Below are positions 1 through 4,785 of a DNA stretch of 6,606 bases, in pieces (within the stretch, counting starts at the first letter, position 1; each line of letters begins with the position of its first letter). This stretch comes from Dehalococcoidia bacterium. GTDB taxonomy: Bacteria > Chloroflexota > Dehalococcoidia > Dehalococcoidales > UBA1222. The position numbers and the translations under genes are program-made. The notes beneath the pieces were generated by a model that was given only the letters and a program-made list of their open reading frames with translations, ran no database searches and was not told the DNA's origin. The DNA is taken from positions 1-6,606 of the forward strand of contig WRHS01000058.1 in NCBI GenBank assembly GCA_009783135.1. The letters are read 5' to 3'.

Positions 1-998
1 CAGGGCTGACACTGGCGGAAGCCGACCTGCAAACAGACCTAGACAGGCGCAAGCCCGGCACCGCAGATACGTCGTCACCGCGCAAAGAGGCCGACGAAGC
101 GATCATACTATCCGGGGTGTTTAACGGAAAAACCACCGGCGCGCCGCTATGTATGCTGGTGCAAAACAAAGACCAGGACTCAAGTGCTTATGAAACATTG
201 CGCTTCACACCGCGTCCGGGACATGCCGACTACACCAATTATGTCAAATACGGAGGCTATGCCGACTATCGCGGTGGAGGCCGCTCGTCCGGACGTATCA
301 CCGCCGGCATGGTGATGGCCGGAACTGTGGCAAAAAAACTGCTGGCGACACTTGGCATAGAAATACTCTCGCATACCACCGAAATCGGCAACATCCGTGC
401 CATCGCGCGCGACTACGATGAAATACGCAAAAATGCTCCGGCCAATTCCGTGCATTGCTCCAATATGCAAACGGCAGAGGTGATGCAACAAGCCATAACC
501 AGAGCGCAGGAGGCAAGCGACAGCCTGGGCGGTGTAATTGAGGTCATAGCATTGGGGGTTCCGGCAGGACTTGGGGAGCCTGTTTTCGACACATTGGAAG
601 GCGAATTATCCAAGGCATTTTTCACTATACCCGCCATCAAGGGAGTTGAGTTCGGGGCTGGTTTCAGTGTGGCACAACTCAGAGGCTCCGAAAACAATGA
701 CCCCTTAACCGTACGTGAAGACAAAGTACTCAGCACCAGCAACCGCGCAGGCGGTGCGCTGGGCGGCATAACAACCGGTATGCCAATAGTAGCCAGACTC
801 GCCGTCAAGCCCACGCCGTCTATTGCGCAAACGCAGCGTAGCGTGGATATACGCACACTGAGCATAAGTGAAATCAATGTAGACGGGCGTCACGACCCAT
901 GCATCGTGCCCCGTGCCGTTGTGGTGGCCGAGAGCGCTATGGCCGTGGTATTGTGCGATTTGGCACTGCGCTCAGGCAAATTATCGAGAGTAATTTGA
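1..998 (+). CDS. aroC: Chorismate synthase, 5' end outside the window
   Basis: Chorismate synthase converts 5-enolpyruvylshikimate 3-phosphate to chorismate in the cytoplasm, using reduced FMN; it is the last step of the shikimate pathway. The frame is open from base 3 and gives 331 residues before the TGA at 996-998. Counting from the glycine at base 3, family signatures appear in order: DLDRRKPGT (12-20), RPGHADYT (71-78), YRGGGRSSGR (89-98), GVPAGLGEP (185-193), NRAGG (247-251) and GRHDPC (295-300). Against the E. coli protein as I recall it, roughly 35-38 N-terminal residues are missing, so the full protein would have the usual length of about 365-370. The GTG at 117 is internal (inside the conserved LSGVF motif) and is not the start. 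The C-terminus ends soon after the conserved region. pheA begins 2 nt after the stop, so the two are almost certainly co-transcribed. Confidence 0.97.
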   Translation, partial: GLTLAEADLQTDLDRRKPGTADTSSPRKEADEAIILSGVFNGKTTGAPLCMLVQNKDQDSSAYETLRFTPRPGHADYTNYVKYGGYADYRGGGRSSGRITAGMVMAGTVAKKLLATLGIEILSHTTEIGNIRAIARDYDEIRKNAPANSVHCSNMQTAEVMQQAITRAQEASDSLGGVIEVIALGVPAGLGEPVFDTLEGELSKAFFTIPAIKGVEFGAGFSVAQLRGSENNDPLTVREDKVLSTSNRAGGALGGITTGMPIVARLAVKPTPSIAQTQRSVDIRTLSISEINVDGRHDPCIVPRAVVVAESAMAVVLCDLALRSGKLSRVI

Positions 999-1000
999 GT

Positions 1001-2083
1001 ATGAGTTTAGAAAATTTGCGCAACCAGATTGATGGCGTAGACGCGCACATCTTAAAACTGCTGTCAGAAAGACAACAGCTTTCAGCCGCAATCGGCGAAG
1101 AGAAAAAACGCAGCGGACAGGCAATTACAGACAGCACACGTGAAGCCGCCGTTATGTCACGCGTACGTCAAATGGCCTGCGAGGCGGGACTTGATGCCGC
1201 CGTCGTTGAGAGCATATATCACCGCATCATCTCCGCCTCAAAAAACGTACAAGGGCTGACGGTGGCATTCCAAGGCGAAATGGGAGCATACAGCCAGCAA
1301 GCAGCGCTTGAGTATTTCGGACAGACCGCGCAGACACTCCCTTGTGAAAAACTGGAAAATGCCTTCGCTGCCGTAGAATGCGCTGGGGCAACCCATGCCG
1401 CAGTGCCTGTGGAAAACTCCCTGGAAGGCAGCATATCCAAAACATATGATTTGCTGCTGGAATCACCGCTGCGTGTATGCGGCGAATATATGCTGAGGGT
1501 ATCCCATTGCCTCATCGCCGCACCGCAGACCACACTTGATGCAATCAAGCGTGTCTACTCGCACCCGCAGGCATTGGGGCAATGTCAAAGCTTTTTGAAA
1601 CACCTCGGATACCGGATTATTCCATCTTATGACACAGCAGGTGCAGTAAAAATGCTCAAGGAAGAGAATTTGTCTGATGCCGCAGCCGTGGCCAGCGCAC
1701 GCTCTGCCGCCATTTACGACATGCACATTCTTGCCAGCGGCATTGAAGATGCTCCATACAATTACACACGCTTCTTCATTCTCTCGTCACAGGATGCTCA
1801 GCCAACCGGCTGCGATAAAACATCTCTGGTCTTCTCAGTTAAAGACCGCCCCGGGGCGCTTTATGCTTTCTTAAAAGAACTGTCTGAGCGGAATATAAAT
1901 CTGAGTAAAGTGGAGTCACGCCCAACGCGCCACAAGCCTTGGGAGTATAATTTCTACCTTGACTTTGATGGTCATCGTTTGGATAAAAACATATCCGAGA
2001 TGTTGTCCGCACTTGAGGAGCATGCCTTGTTTATAAAGGTGCTCGGCTCATATCCGCGCACGTCTTACGGGGAACACCAGTGA
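1001..2083 (+). CDS. pheA: Bifunctional chorismate mutase / prephenate dehydratase (P-protein)
   Basis: This 360-residue cytoplasmic enzyme rearranges chorismate to prephenate, then dehydrates and decarboxylates it to phenylpyruvate, the precursor of phenylalanine. Residues 1-85 are an AroQ-type mutase. By alignment to the E. coli P-protein, the active-site residues appear as R7, R24, K35, D44, R47, E48 and Q84. Residues 86-262 are the dehydratase, with FQGEMGAYSQQAA (90-102), PVENSLEGSI (136-145), SHPQALGQC (187-195) and the catalytic TRF motif (256-258). Residues 274-352 are an ACT domain with PGALY (284-288) and ESRP (305-308), the phenylalanine-binding motifs, so feedback inhibition by phenylalanine is expected. 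I chose the ATG at 1001: the frame is open back to 899, but that part overlaps aroC and aligns with nothing in the family. The ribosome site is weak (GAGAG at 986-990), so translation may be coupled to aroC. The stop overlaps the tyrA start. Confidence 0.96.
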   Translation: MSLENLRNQIDGVDAHILKLLSERQQLSAAIGEEKKRSGQAITDSTREAAVMSRVRQMACEAGLDAAVVESIYHRIISASKNVQGLTVAFQGEMGAYSQQAALEYFGQTAQTLPCEKLENAFAAVECAGATHAAVPVENSLEGSISKTYDLLLESPLRVCGEYMLRVSHCLIAAPQTTLDAIKRVYSHPQALGQCQSFLKHLGYRIIPSYDTAGAVKMLKEENLSDAAAVASARSAAIYDMHILASGIEDAPYNYTRFFILSSQDAQPTGCDKTSLVFSVKDRPGALYAFLKELSERNINLSKVESRPTRHKPWEYNFYLDFDGHRLDKNISEMLSALEEHALFIKVLGSYPRTSYGEHQ

Positions 2084-2949
2084 ACATCGCGGTAATAGGC
2101 GGGGCGGGCAAGATGGGCATGTGGGTTGCGCGTCAACTGCTTGCCGAAAACATAAATGTCGTATTAATTGACAGCCACGCCATGCGGCTATCCGCTGCCT
2201 CAAGCGAGTTGAAAACAGTGGGCACCACAGATATAGGGATTGCCGCCAAGACCGATTTTGTGATATTAGCCGTGCCGATTTCGGCATTTGAGGATATCCT
2301 CAGGGAACTGAGTAAAAAACTCAAAGCAGGGCAAAAAGTGATCGACATCACATCGGTAAAAATGATGCCGGTAGACGTAATGCATAAGTATTTGCCGGAG
2401 TGTTTGGTGCTGGGAGCACATCCCATATTTGGGCCTGGCGCGCATAGTTTAGCCAAACAAAACGTTGTACTCACTCCGACCACAGAGGATGAGCAGATTT
2501 TTGCTGCCAGCGTGCGAACATGGGCGGAAGCACGGGGAGCACATGTAGAAATTATGACGCCCGCCTGGCATGACCGCTTGATGGGGATGGTACTTGGGCT
2601 GTCGCATTTCATCGCCATTGTGTCAGGGGATACCCTGTTGCACCAACCTGAGTTGGAGCGCGTGGAATCAACCAGCAGTGTCACATTCCGTGTTTTGATG
2701 ACGTTAATTGGCAGCGTGCTCAGTGAAGACCCTGCACTTTATGCCGCAATACAATCACACCTGCCGGAATTACCCTCTCTTGAGAAAGACTTCGTCAAGC
2801 GCGCCAAAGAATGGGCCGACTTGGTTGAAAAGAAAGACAATACAGCTTTCGCCACGCGCATGACAGAACTGAAAACACTGATGCAACAAAACACGCTGGG
2901 CTGCGAACAAGCTTATAGCGATATGTACCGGCTAGACAGAAAAGAGTAG
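2080..2949 (+). CDS. tyrA: Prephenate dehydrogenase (possibly arogenate dehydrogenase)
   Basis: TyrA oxidatively decarboxylates prephenate to 4-hydroxyphenylpyruvate, the tyrosine precursor. The 289-residue protein opens with a Rossmann fold: VIGGAGKMG (5-13) is the dinucleotide loop, and D31 at the end of the second strand favours NAD over NADP. Further family motifs are DITSVK (89-94), GAHPIFGPG (112-120, with the conserved substrate-pocket H114) and HDRLMGMVLGLSHF (164-177, with H176). The rest is the helical dimerisation domain. No ACT domain or fused chorismate mutase is present, so it needs prephenate made by PheA. The start is the GTG at 2080-2082, which overlaps the pheA stop as GTGA; the GGGGA at 2068-2072 supplies a ribosome site. 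It looks closest to the short TyrA type known from archaea and Chloroflexi. Substrate choice between prephenate and arogenate cannot be read from sequence. It is the last gene of the aro run here. Confidence 0.92.
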   Translation: MNIAVIGGAGKMGMWVARQLLAENINVVLIDSHAMRLSAASSELKTVGTTDIGIAAKTDFVILAVPISAFEDILRELSKKLKAGQKVIDITSVKMMPVDVMHKYLPECLVLGAHPIFGPGAHSLAKQNVVLTPTTEDEQIFAASVRTWAEARGAHVEIMTPAWHDRLMGMVLGLSHFIAIVSGDTLLHQPELERVESTSSVTFRVLMTLIGSVLSEDPALYAAIQSHLPELPSLEKDFVKRAKEWADLVEKKDNTAFATRMTELKTLMQQNTLGCEQAYSDMYRLDRKE

Positions 2950-3119
2950 AACGGCAAACCACAAGCCCGTCAATCTGATCAGCACCAAGCGCTACAATCC
3001 GTGTTTGAAGTATGCTTACTGATGAATTGAAAAATTCCATTGTGTCAATACATCCGTTTATTTATTTTTTTGTGTTAGAACCATAGAAATAGAAAAAGCC
3101 TCCCAGTCGAGTGCCATTG

Positions 3120-3148
3120 TTGAAATTCTCTGCGAGTTATCATACAAT
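3120..3148 (+). promoter_or_regulatory. Sigma70-like promoter of the toxin-antitoxin module
   Basis: TTGAAA (3120-3125) and TACAAT (3143-3148) are separated by exactly 17 nt, each one base from the sigma70 consensus. Transcription would start near 3155, giving a leader of about 40 nt before the antitoxin ATG at 3196. It is the best promoter match in this spacer and points straight at the module. Confidence 0.7.
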
Positions 3149-3160
3149 ATGGTAAAGAAT

Positions 3161-3176
3161 GTAATACTTTCATTAC
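3161..3176. promoter_or_regulatory. Possible operator: inverted repeat in the antitoxin leader
   Basis: GTAAT (3161-3165) and ATTAC (3172-3176) form an inverted repeat with a 6 nt centre, just downstream of the -10 box. AbrB/MazE-type antitoxins commonly repress their own promoters by binding such repeats. The arms are short, so chance is possible. Confidence 0.3.
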
Positions 3177-3195
3177 TTGGAAGAGGAGGGCAACC

Positions 3196-3474
3196 ATGCT
3201 GGATGTTACAAAAGTATCAGTTAAAGGTCAGGTTACGATTCCAGTTGAAATACGCAGAAAAATGAACCTCAGAAGCGGTGATAGAGTTGTTTTTATGGAA
3301 AAGAGCGGTGAAATTTTTTTAAGAAACTCTAATCGCCTTGCGTTTGAGGGATTTCAACATGAAATGGCAGGGCAAGCAGAAAAAGCAGGACTTAACTCAG
3401 AGCAGGATGTCGTTGATTTTGTGAATGAGATGCGCAATGAAATGTGGGAGAAACGCCTTGAGGGTAATGTTTGA
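3196..3474 (+). CDS. AbrB/SpoVT-family antitoxin
   Basis: A 92-residue protein that should bind DNA as a dimer and neutralise the PIN-domain toxin encoded next to it. Residues 3-46 are an AbrB/MazE/SpoVT swapped-hairpin domain, recognised by the run VKGQVTIPVEIRRKM (9-23) followed by LRSGDRVVF (25-33). Residues 50-92 are charged and probably helical, which in this family is the part that wraps round the toxin. The start is firm: ATG at 3196 lies 5 nt after AGGAGGG (3184-3190), a strong ribosome site. The toxin gene overlaps its 3' end by 17 nt when the TTG start is used, so the two are translationally coupled. Auto-repression through the inverted repeat at 3161-3176 is plausible. Base composition is AT-richer than the aro genes. 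The family call is firm; the antitoxin role rests on the neighbour. Confidence 0.9.
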   Translation: MLDVTKVSVKGQVTIPVEIRRKMNLRSGDRVVFMEKSGEIFLRNSNRLAFEGFQHEMAGQAEKAGLNSEQDVVDFVNEMRNEMWEKRLEGNV

Positions 3475-3859
3475 CACGAATATCCTGATATCTGCCGTAT
3501 TATTTGCGGGGAAACGCACTTCAAATCTTACAATCCGTATTGCCGATGAATACACCATTGTTCTCTCAACGCAGATTTTGGATGAGTTGAAAATGGTAAT
3601 TGCAAGGAAATTCCCTGACAAGATGCCGGCAGTAGAGCGTTTCTTGAAGCAGTTGAATTACGAAGTCATTCATACTCCTGCGGTGATTGACGATGACCTT
3701 TTCTCGAAAATGCGTGATAAGAAAGACTATCCGATTTTGGTTTCGGCCATCGCAGCACAGGCGGACGTGTTTATTACCGGGGACAATGACTTTGACAATC
3801 TTGGCTTGGAACGACCTGAGATTATGACTGTTAGCGAGTTTGAGCAAAAATACTTGTAA
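3458..3859 (+). CDS. PIN-domain toxin, predicted ribonuclease
   Basis: A 133-residue PIN-domain protein of the 'putative toxin-antitoxin toxin component, PIN family' (COG1569-like). Such proteins are Mg-dependent single-strand RNases held inactive by their antitoxin. The acidic metal-binding residues are in place: D6 in MFDTN, E43 in ILDELK, D90 in KDYPIL, and D109 with D111 in ITGDNDF. The fold is therefore complete and the nuclease is probably active. Start choice: the TTG at 3458 has GGGAG (3446-3450) 7 nt upstream and gives the family-typical N-terminus MRVMFDTN. The ATG at 3467 has AGGG only 2 nt away, which is too close, and would drop three residues. A start at 3425 would add a tail that matches nothing. 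It overlaps the antitoxin gene by 17 nt. The RNA target cannot be read from the sequence. Confidence 0.9.
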   Translation: MRVMFDTNILISAVLFAGKRTSNLTIRIADEYTIVLSTQILDELKMVIARKFPDKMPAVERFLKQLNYEVIHTPAVIDDDLFSKMRDKKDYPILVSAIAAQADVFITGDNDFDNLGLERPEIMTVSEFEQKYL

Positions 3860-3952
3860 GACTTAATAGCCTTTGTCTTTAAGCTAAAGCGTCAGAGCCA
3901 TCCATATCGTCATAGTTCAGTATGGAATCATGCCAGAAACAATGACTTCCTC

Positions 3953-4036
3953 CTATGCTAATTCCGGTTCTGATGGAGTTGGTGTCTCATCTGGTTCAAA
4001 CTGCGTTTCAAGAAGTTGTTCAGATATTTTGAACAT
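3953..4036 (-). CDS. Possible very small ORF of 27 residues, unknown
   Basis: Reading the - strand from ATG at 4036-4034 gives 27 residues beginning MFKISEQLLETQFEPDE and ending SEPELA, stopping at TAG (3955-3953). The composition, acidic with prolines in the tail, looks more like protein than its antisense frames do. The stop codon overlaps AGGAGG, as if another gene once followed, but the downstream frames close after a few codons. No clear ribosome site lies before the ATG, and an in-frame TGA lies two codons upstream. It could be a genuine small peptide, the end of a broken gene, or chance. Confidence 0.2.
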   Translation of the reverse strand: MFKISEQLLETQFEPDETPTPSEPELA

Positions 4037-4096
4037 TTGCTTTCAATGGCATTCACGTGGAATAAAATACGCTTTCAAAAGATGTCTGCATACAAC

Positions 4097-4126
4097 AAAA
4101 CAGGCCGGGGATTCCGGCCTGTTTTT
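4097..4126. terminator. Bidirectional intrinsic terminator
   Basis: AAAACAGGCCGG (4097-4108) pairs perfectly with CCGGCCTGTTTT (4114-4125) around the 5 nt loop GGATT. The stem has a GC core and ends in a run of five T on the + strand and four T on the - strand. On the - strand it lies 22 nt past the stop of the zinc-ribbon gene, whose terminator it most likely is. On the + strand it can also stop transcripts from the toxin-antitoxin module, about 240 nt past its last stop. Confidence 0.9.
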
Positions 4127-4147
4127 AGGTTTACGATGTTGAGTTCT

Positions 4148-4438
4148 TTAGTCTTTGTTCTTGGTATAGCAATCGCTGCAATACACAGGGCGACCGTTGC
4201 GAGGCTCGAACGGTACCTGAGTATCTATACCACAAGCTGCGCAGACTGTCTGAAACATCTGCCTTTGACCACCATGCTCACGCCCACCCATCTGTTGCTT
4301 TTTGGCAGCACGACAGGTCGGACAGCGCTTGGGATCATTGGTGAAACCCTTCTTTGCGTAGAATTCCTGCTCAGTTGCAGAGAATGTGAAATCAATGCCA
4401 CAATCTACGCATGAGAGAGTTCTATCCTGATAGCTCAC
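4148..4438 (-). CDS. Small double zinc-ribbon protein
   Basis: A 96-residue cytoplasmic protein with two four-cysteine metal sites. The first ribbon (about residues 5-45) uses C10, C13, C39 and C42 and contains the CVDCGIDFTFSATEQEFYAKK pattern's hallmark EQEFYA (24-28 region) and PKRCPTC (36-42), as in the zf-trcl 'probable zinc-ribbon' family. The second (66-90) is C66-x2-C69-x17-C87-x2-C90, exactly the CxxC-x17-CxxC spacing of a named small domain. Between them is a basic, Gly/Gln-rich linker (43-62). Structure suggests nucleic-acid binding or a metal-dependent regulator, but no function is established and none is claimed. The start is GTG at 4438-4436, supported by GGAGGT (plus-strand complement 4444-4449) 5 nt upstream. 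It is transcribed alone, away from the ABC exporter, and ends at the hairpin at 4097-4126. Confidence 0.88.
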   Translation of the reverse strand: MSYQDRTLSCVDCGIDFTFSATEQEFYAKKGFTNDPKRCPTCRAAKKQQMGGREHGGQRQMFQTVCAACGIDTQVPFEPRNGRPVYCSDCYTKNKD

Positions 4439-4520
4439 GGATGACCTCCATTTAATAAACTCGGCTACAGTCTGTCATCCATGGCCGTGAACACCAGATT
4501 TTGAAGTTCTTTACTCACAG

Positions 4521-4536
4521 GTTGGGTGCACCAAAC
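4521..4536. promoter_or_regulatory. Possible operator: 16 bp near-palindrome in the zinc-ribbon leader
   Basis: GTTGGGTGCACCAAAC pairs at seven of eight positions around its centre, with a perfect GGTGCACC core (4525-4532). It lies about 20 nt downstream of the - strand -10 box, early in the predicted transcript. It could be a repressor site or a small RNA hairpin. A match this good somewhere in 350 bp is expected by chance roughly one time in eight, by my own estimate for random sequence. Confidence 0.3.
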
Positions 4537-4551
4537 TTTCTACCTGCCGGG

Positions 4552-4580
4552 ATTATTACACAGGCATATGTGCTTGTCAA
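4552..4580 (-). promoter_or_regulatory. Sigma70-like promoter of the zinc-ribbon gene
   Basis: On the - strand, a perfect TTGACA (4580-4575) is followed after 17 nt by AATAAT (4557-4552), one base from consensus. A TG one base before the -10 resembles an extended -10 element. Transcription would begin near 4545, leaving an unusually long leader of about 105 nt before the GTG at 4438. Confidence 0.7.
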
Positions 4581-4593
4581 TAGGCAGATATGC
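4564..4593. repeat. Inverted repeat flanking the zinc-ribbon -35 box
   Basis: GCATAT (4564-4569) and ATATGC (4588-4593) are inverted arms on either side of the - strand -35 box at 4575-4580. The placement suits a regulator controlling that promoter, but six-base arms 18 nt apart can arise by chance. Confidence 0.3.
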
Positions 4594-4670
4594 TAATTTG
4601 AGGAAATATTGGATAACTTTATTCTTTTCAAATATGCTCAGGTTTTGCGGATCCGGAATTCTACATAAGC

Positions 4671-4693
4671 TTTCTCAGTAAAAATATGAGAAA
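4671..4693. repeat. Inverted repeat upstream of the ABC promoter
   Basis: TTTCTCA (4671-4677) and TGAGAAA (4687-4693) are perfect 7 bp inverted arms around a 9 nt AT-rich centre. They end 21 bp before the -35 box of the ABC exporter promoter, a position suited to an activator. No T-run follows, so it is not a terminator. Confidence 0.35.
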
Positions 4694-4714
4694 TCCCACA
4701 TTCAACCAGCATGT

Positions 4715-4743
4715 TTGACAAAGGCATTATGCCAGCATAGGAT
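4715..4743 (+). promoter_or_regulatory. Sigma70-like promoter of the ABC exporter, with palindromic spacer
   Basis: A perfect TTGACA (4715-4720) is separated by 17 nt from TAGGAT (4738-4743), which differs from TATAAT at two positions. The spacer contains the palindrome GGCAT-t-ATGCC (4723-4733); a repressor bound there would cover both promoter boxes. Transcription would start near 4750, about 36 nt before the TTG start codon. Confidence 0.6.
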
Positions 4744-4785
4744 TAAGTATTAGCCAGTGACACATTCCCTTTGGAGAAAGTGCCT

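Larger units (their letters stand above)
2950..3195. other. Spacer between the aro operon and the toxin-antitoxin module
   Basis: This 246 bp stretch is AT-rich and holds no convincing gene. I looked for an aro operon terminator. There are only weak AT hairpins, such as GAATT-gaaa-AATTC around 3033-3046 with no T-run directly after it, and a T-rich tract at about 3058-3072. The right third holds the promoter and ribosome site of the antitoxin gene. The change in composition just after tyrA fits an insertion boundary, but I see no flanking repeat that would prove one. Confidence 0.6.
3860..4147. other. Spacer with decayed-looking - strand fragments and a terminator
   Basis: This 288 bp region separates the toxin gene from the 3' end of the convergent zinc-ribbon gene. 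Open frames on the + strand here are serine-rich or overlap the zinc-ribbon gene and resemble no family. On the - strand there are two short coding-like stretches (3953-4036 and 3958-4074, in different frames), described separately. Close to the toxin stop is a weak 5 bp hairpin, CTTTA-agc-TAAAG (3877-3889). The only strong signal is the terminator at 4097-4126. Confidence 0.55.
4439..4785. other. Divergent regulatory region between the zinc-ribbon and ABC genes
   Basis: This 347 bp gap has no convincing gene on either strand. It contains a promoter facing each way (4552-4580 on -, 4715-4743 on +), a near-palindrome in the zinc-ribbon leader (4521-4536), inverted repeats around or next to the promoters (4564-4593, 4671-4693, 4723-4733) and a tight cluster of restriction-type palindromes (4649-4672). 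It is AT-rich compared with the flanking genes. Confidence 0.7.

Noticed and set aside
117..119. GTG at 117 as the start of chorismate synthase
   Set aside because: The frame is open upstream to base 3, and the upstream codons encode conserved AroC sequence (DLDRRKPGT); the GTG encodes valine within the LSGVF motif.
413..877. 154-residue - strand open frame opposite aroC
   Set aside because: It is the antisense shadow of a strongly conserved chorismate synthase frame.
899..1000. ATG at 899 as an upstream start for pheA
   Set aside because: The extra 34 residues overlap aroC, resemble no mutase N-terminus, and the ATG at 1001 gives the normal AroQ start.
2133..2684. 183-residue - strand open frame opposite tyrA
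   Set aside because: It lies antisense to clear TyrA motifs, has shadow-like composition (Ser/Thr/Cys-rich) and no family resemblance.
2942..3021. Open stretch past the tyrA stop in another frame, ending in KRYNPCLKYAY
   Set aside because: It suggested a frameshifted tyrA tail or a transposase end, but TyrA is already of family length and I recognise no family in these residues.
3033..3072. Possible terminator of the aro operon
   Set aside because: The hairpins are only 4-5 bp and AT-rich, and the T-rich tract does not directly follow a stem, so I could not support a terminator call.
3930..4142. 70-residue + strand open frame
   Set aside because: It is serine-rich, has no ribosome site, runs through the terminator hairpin and matches no family I know.
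4016..4414. 132-residue + strand open frame
   Set aside because: Most of it is antisense to the zinc-ribbon gene, whose cysteine pattern is clear, and it also crosses the terminator.
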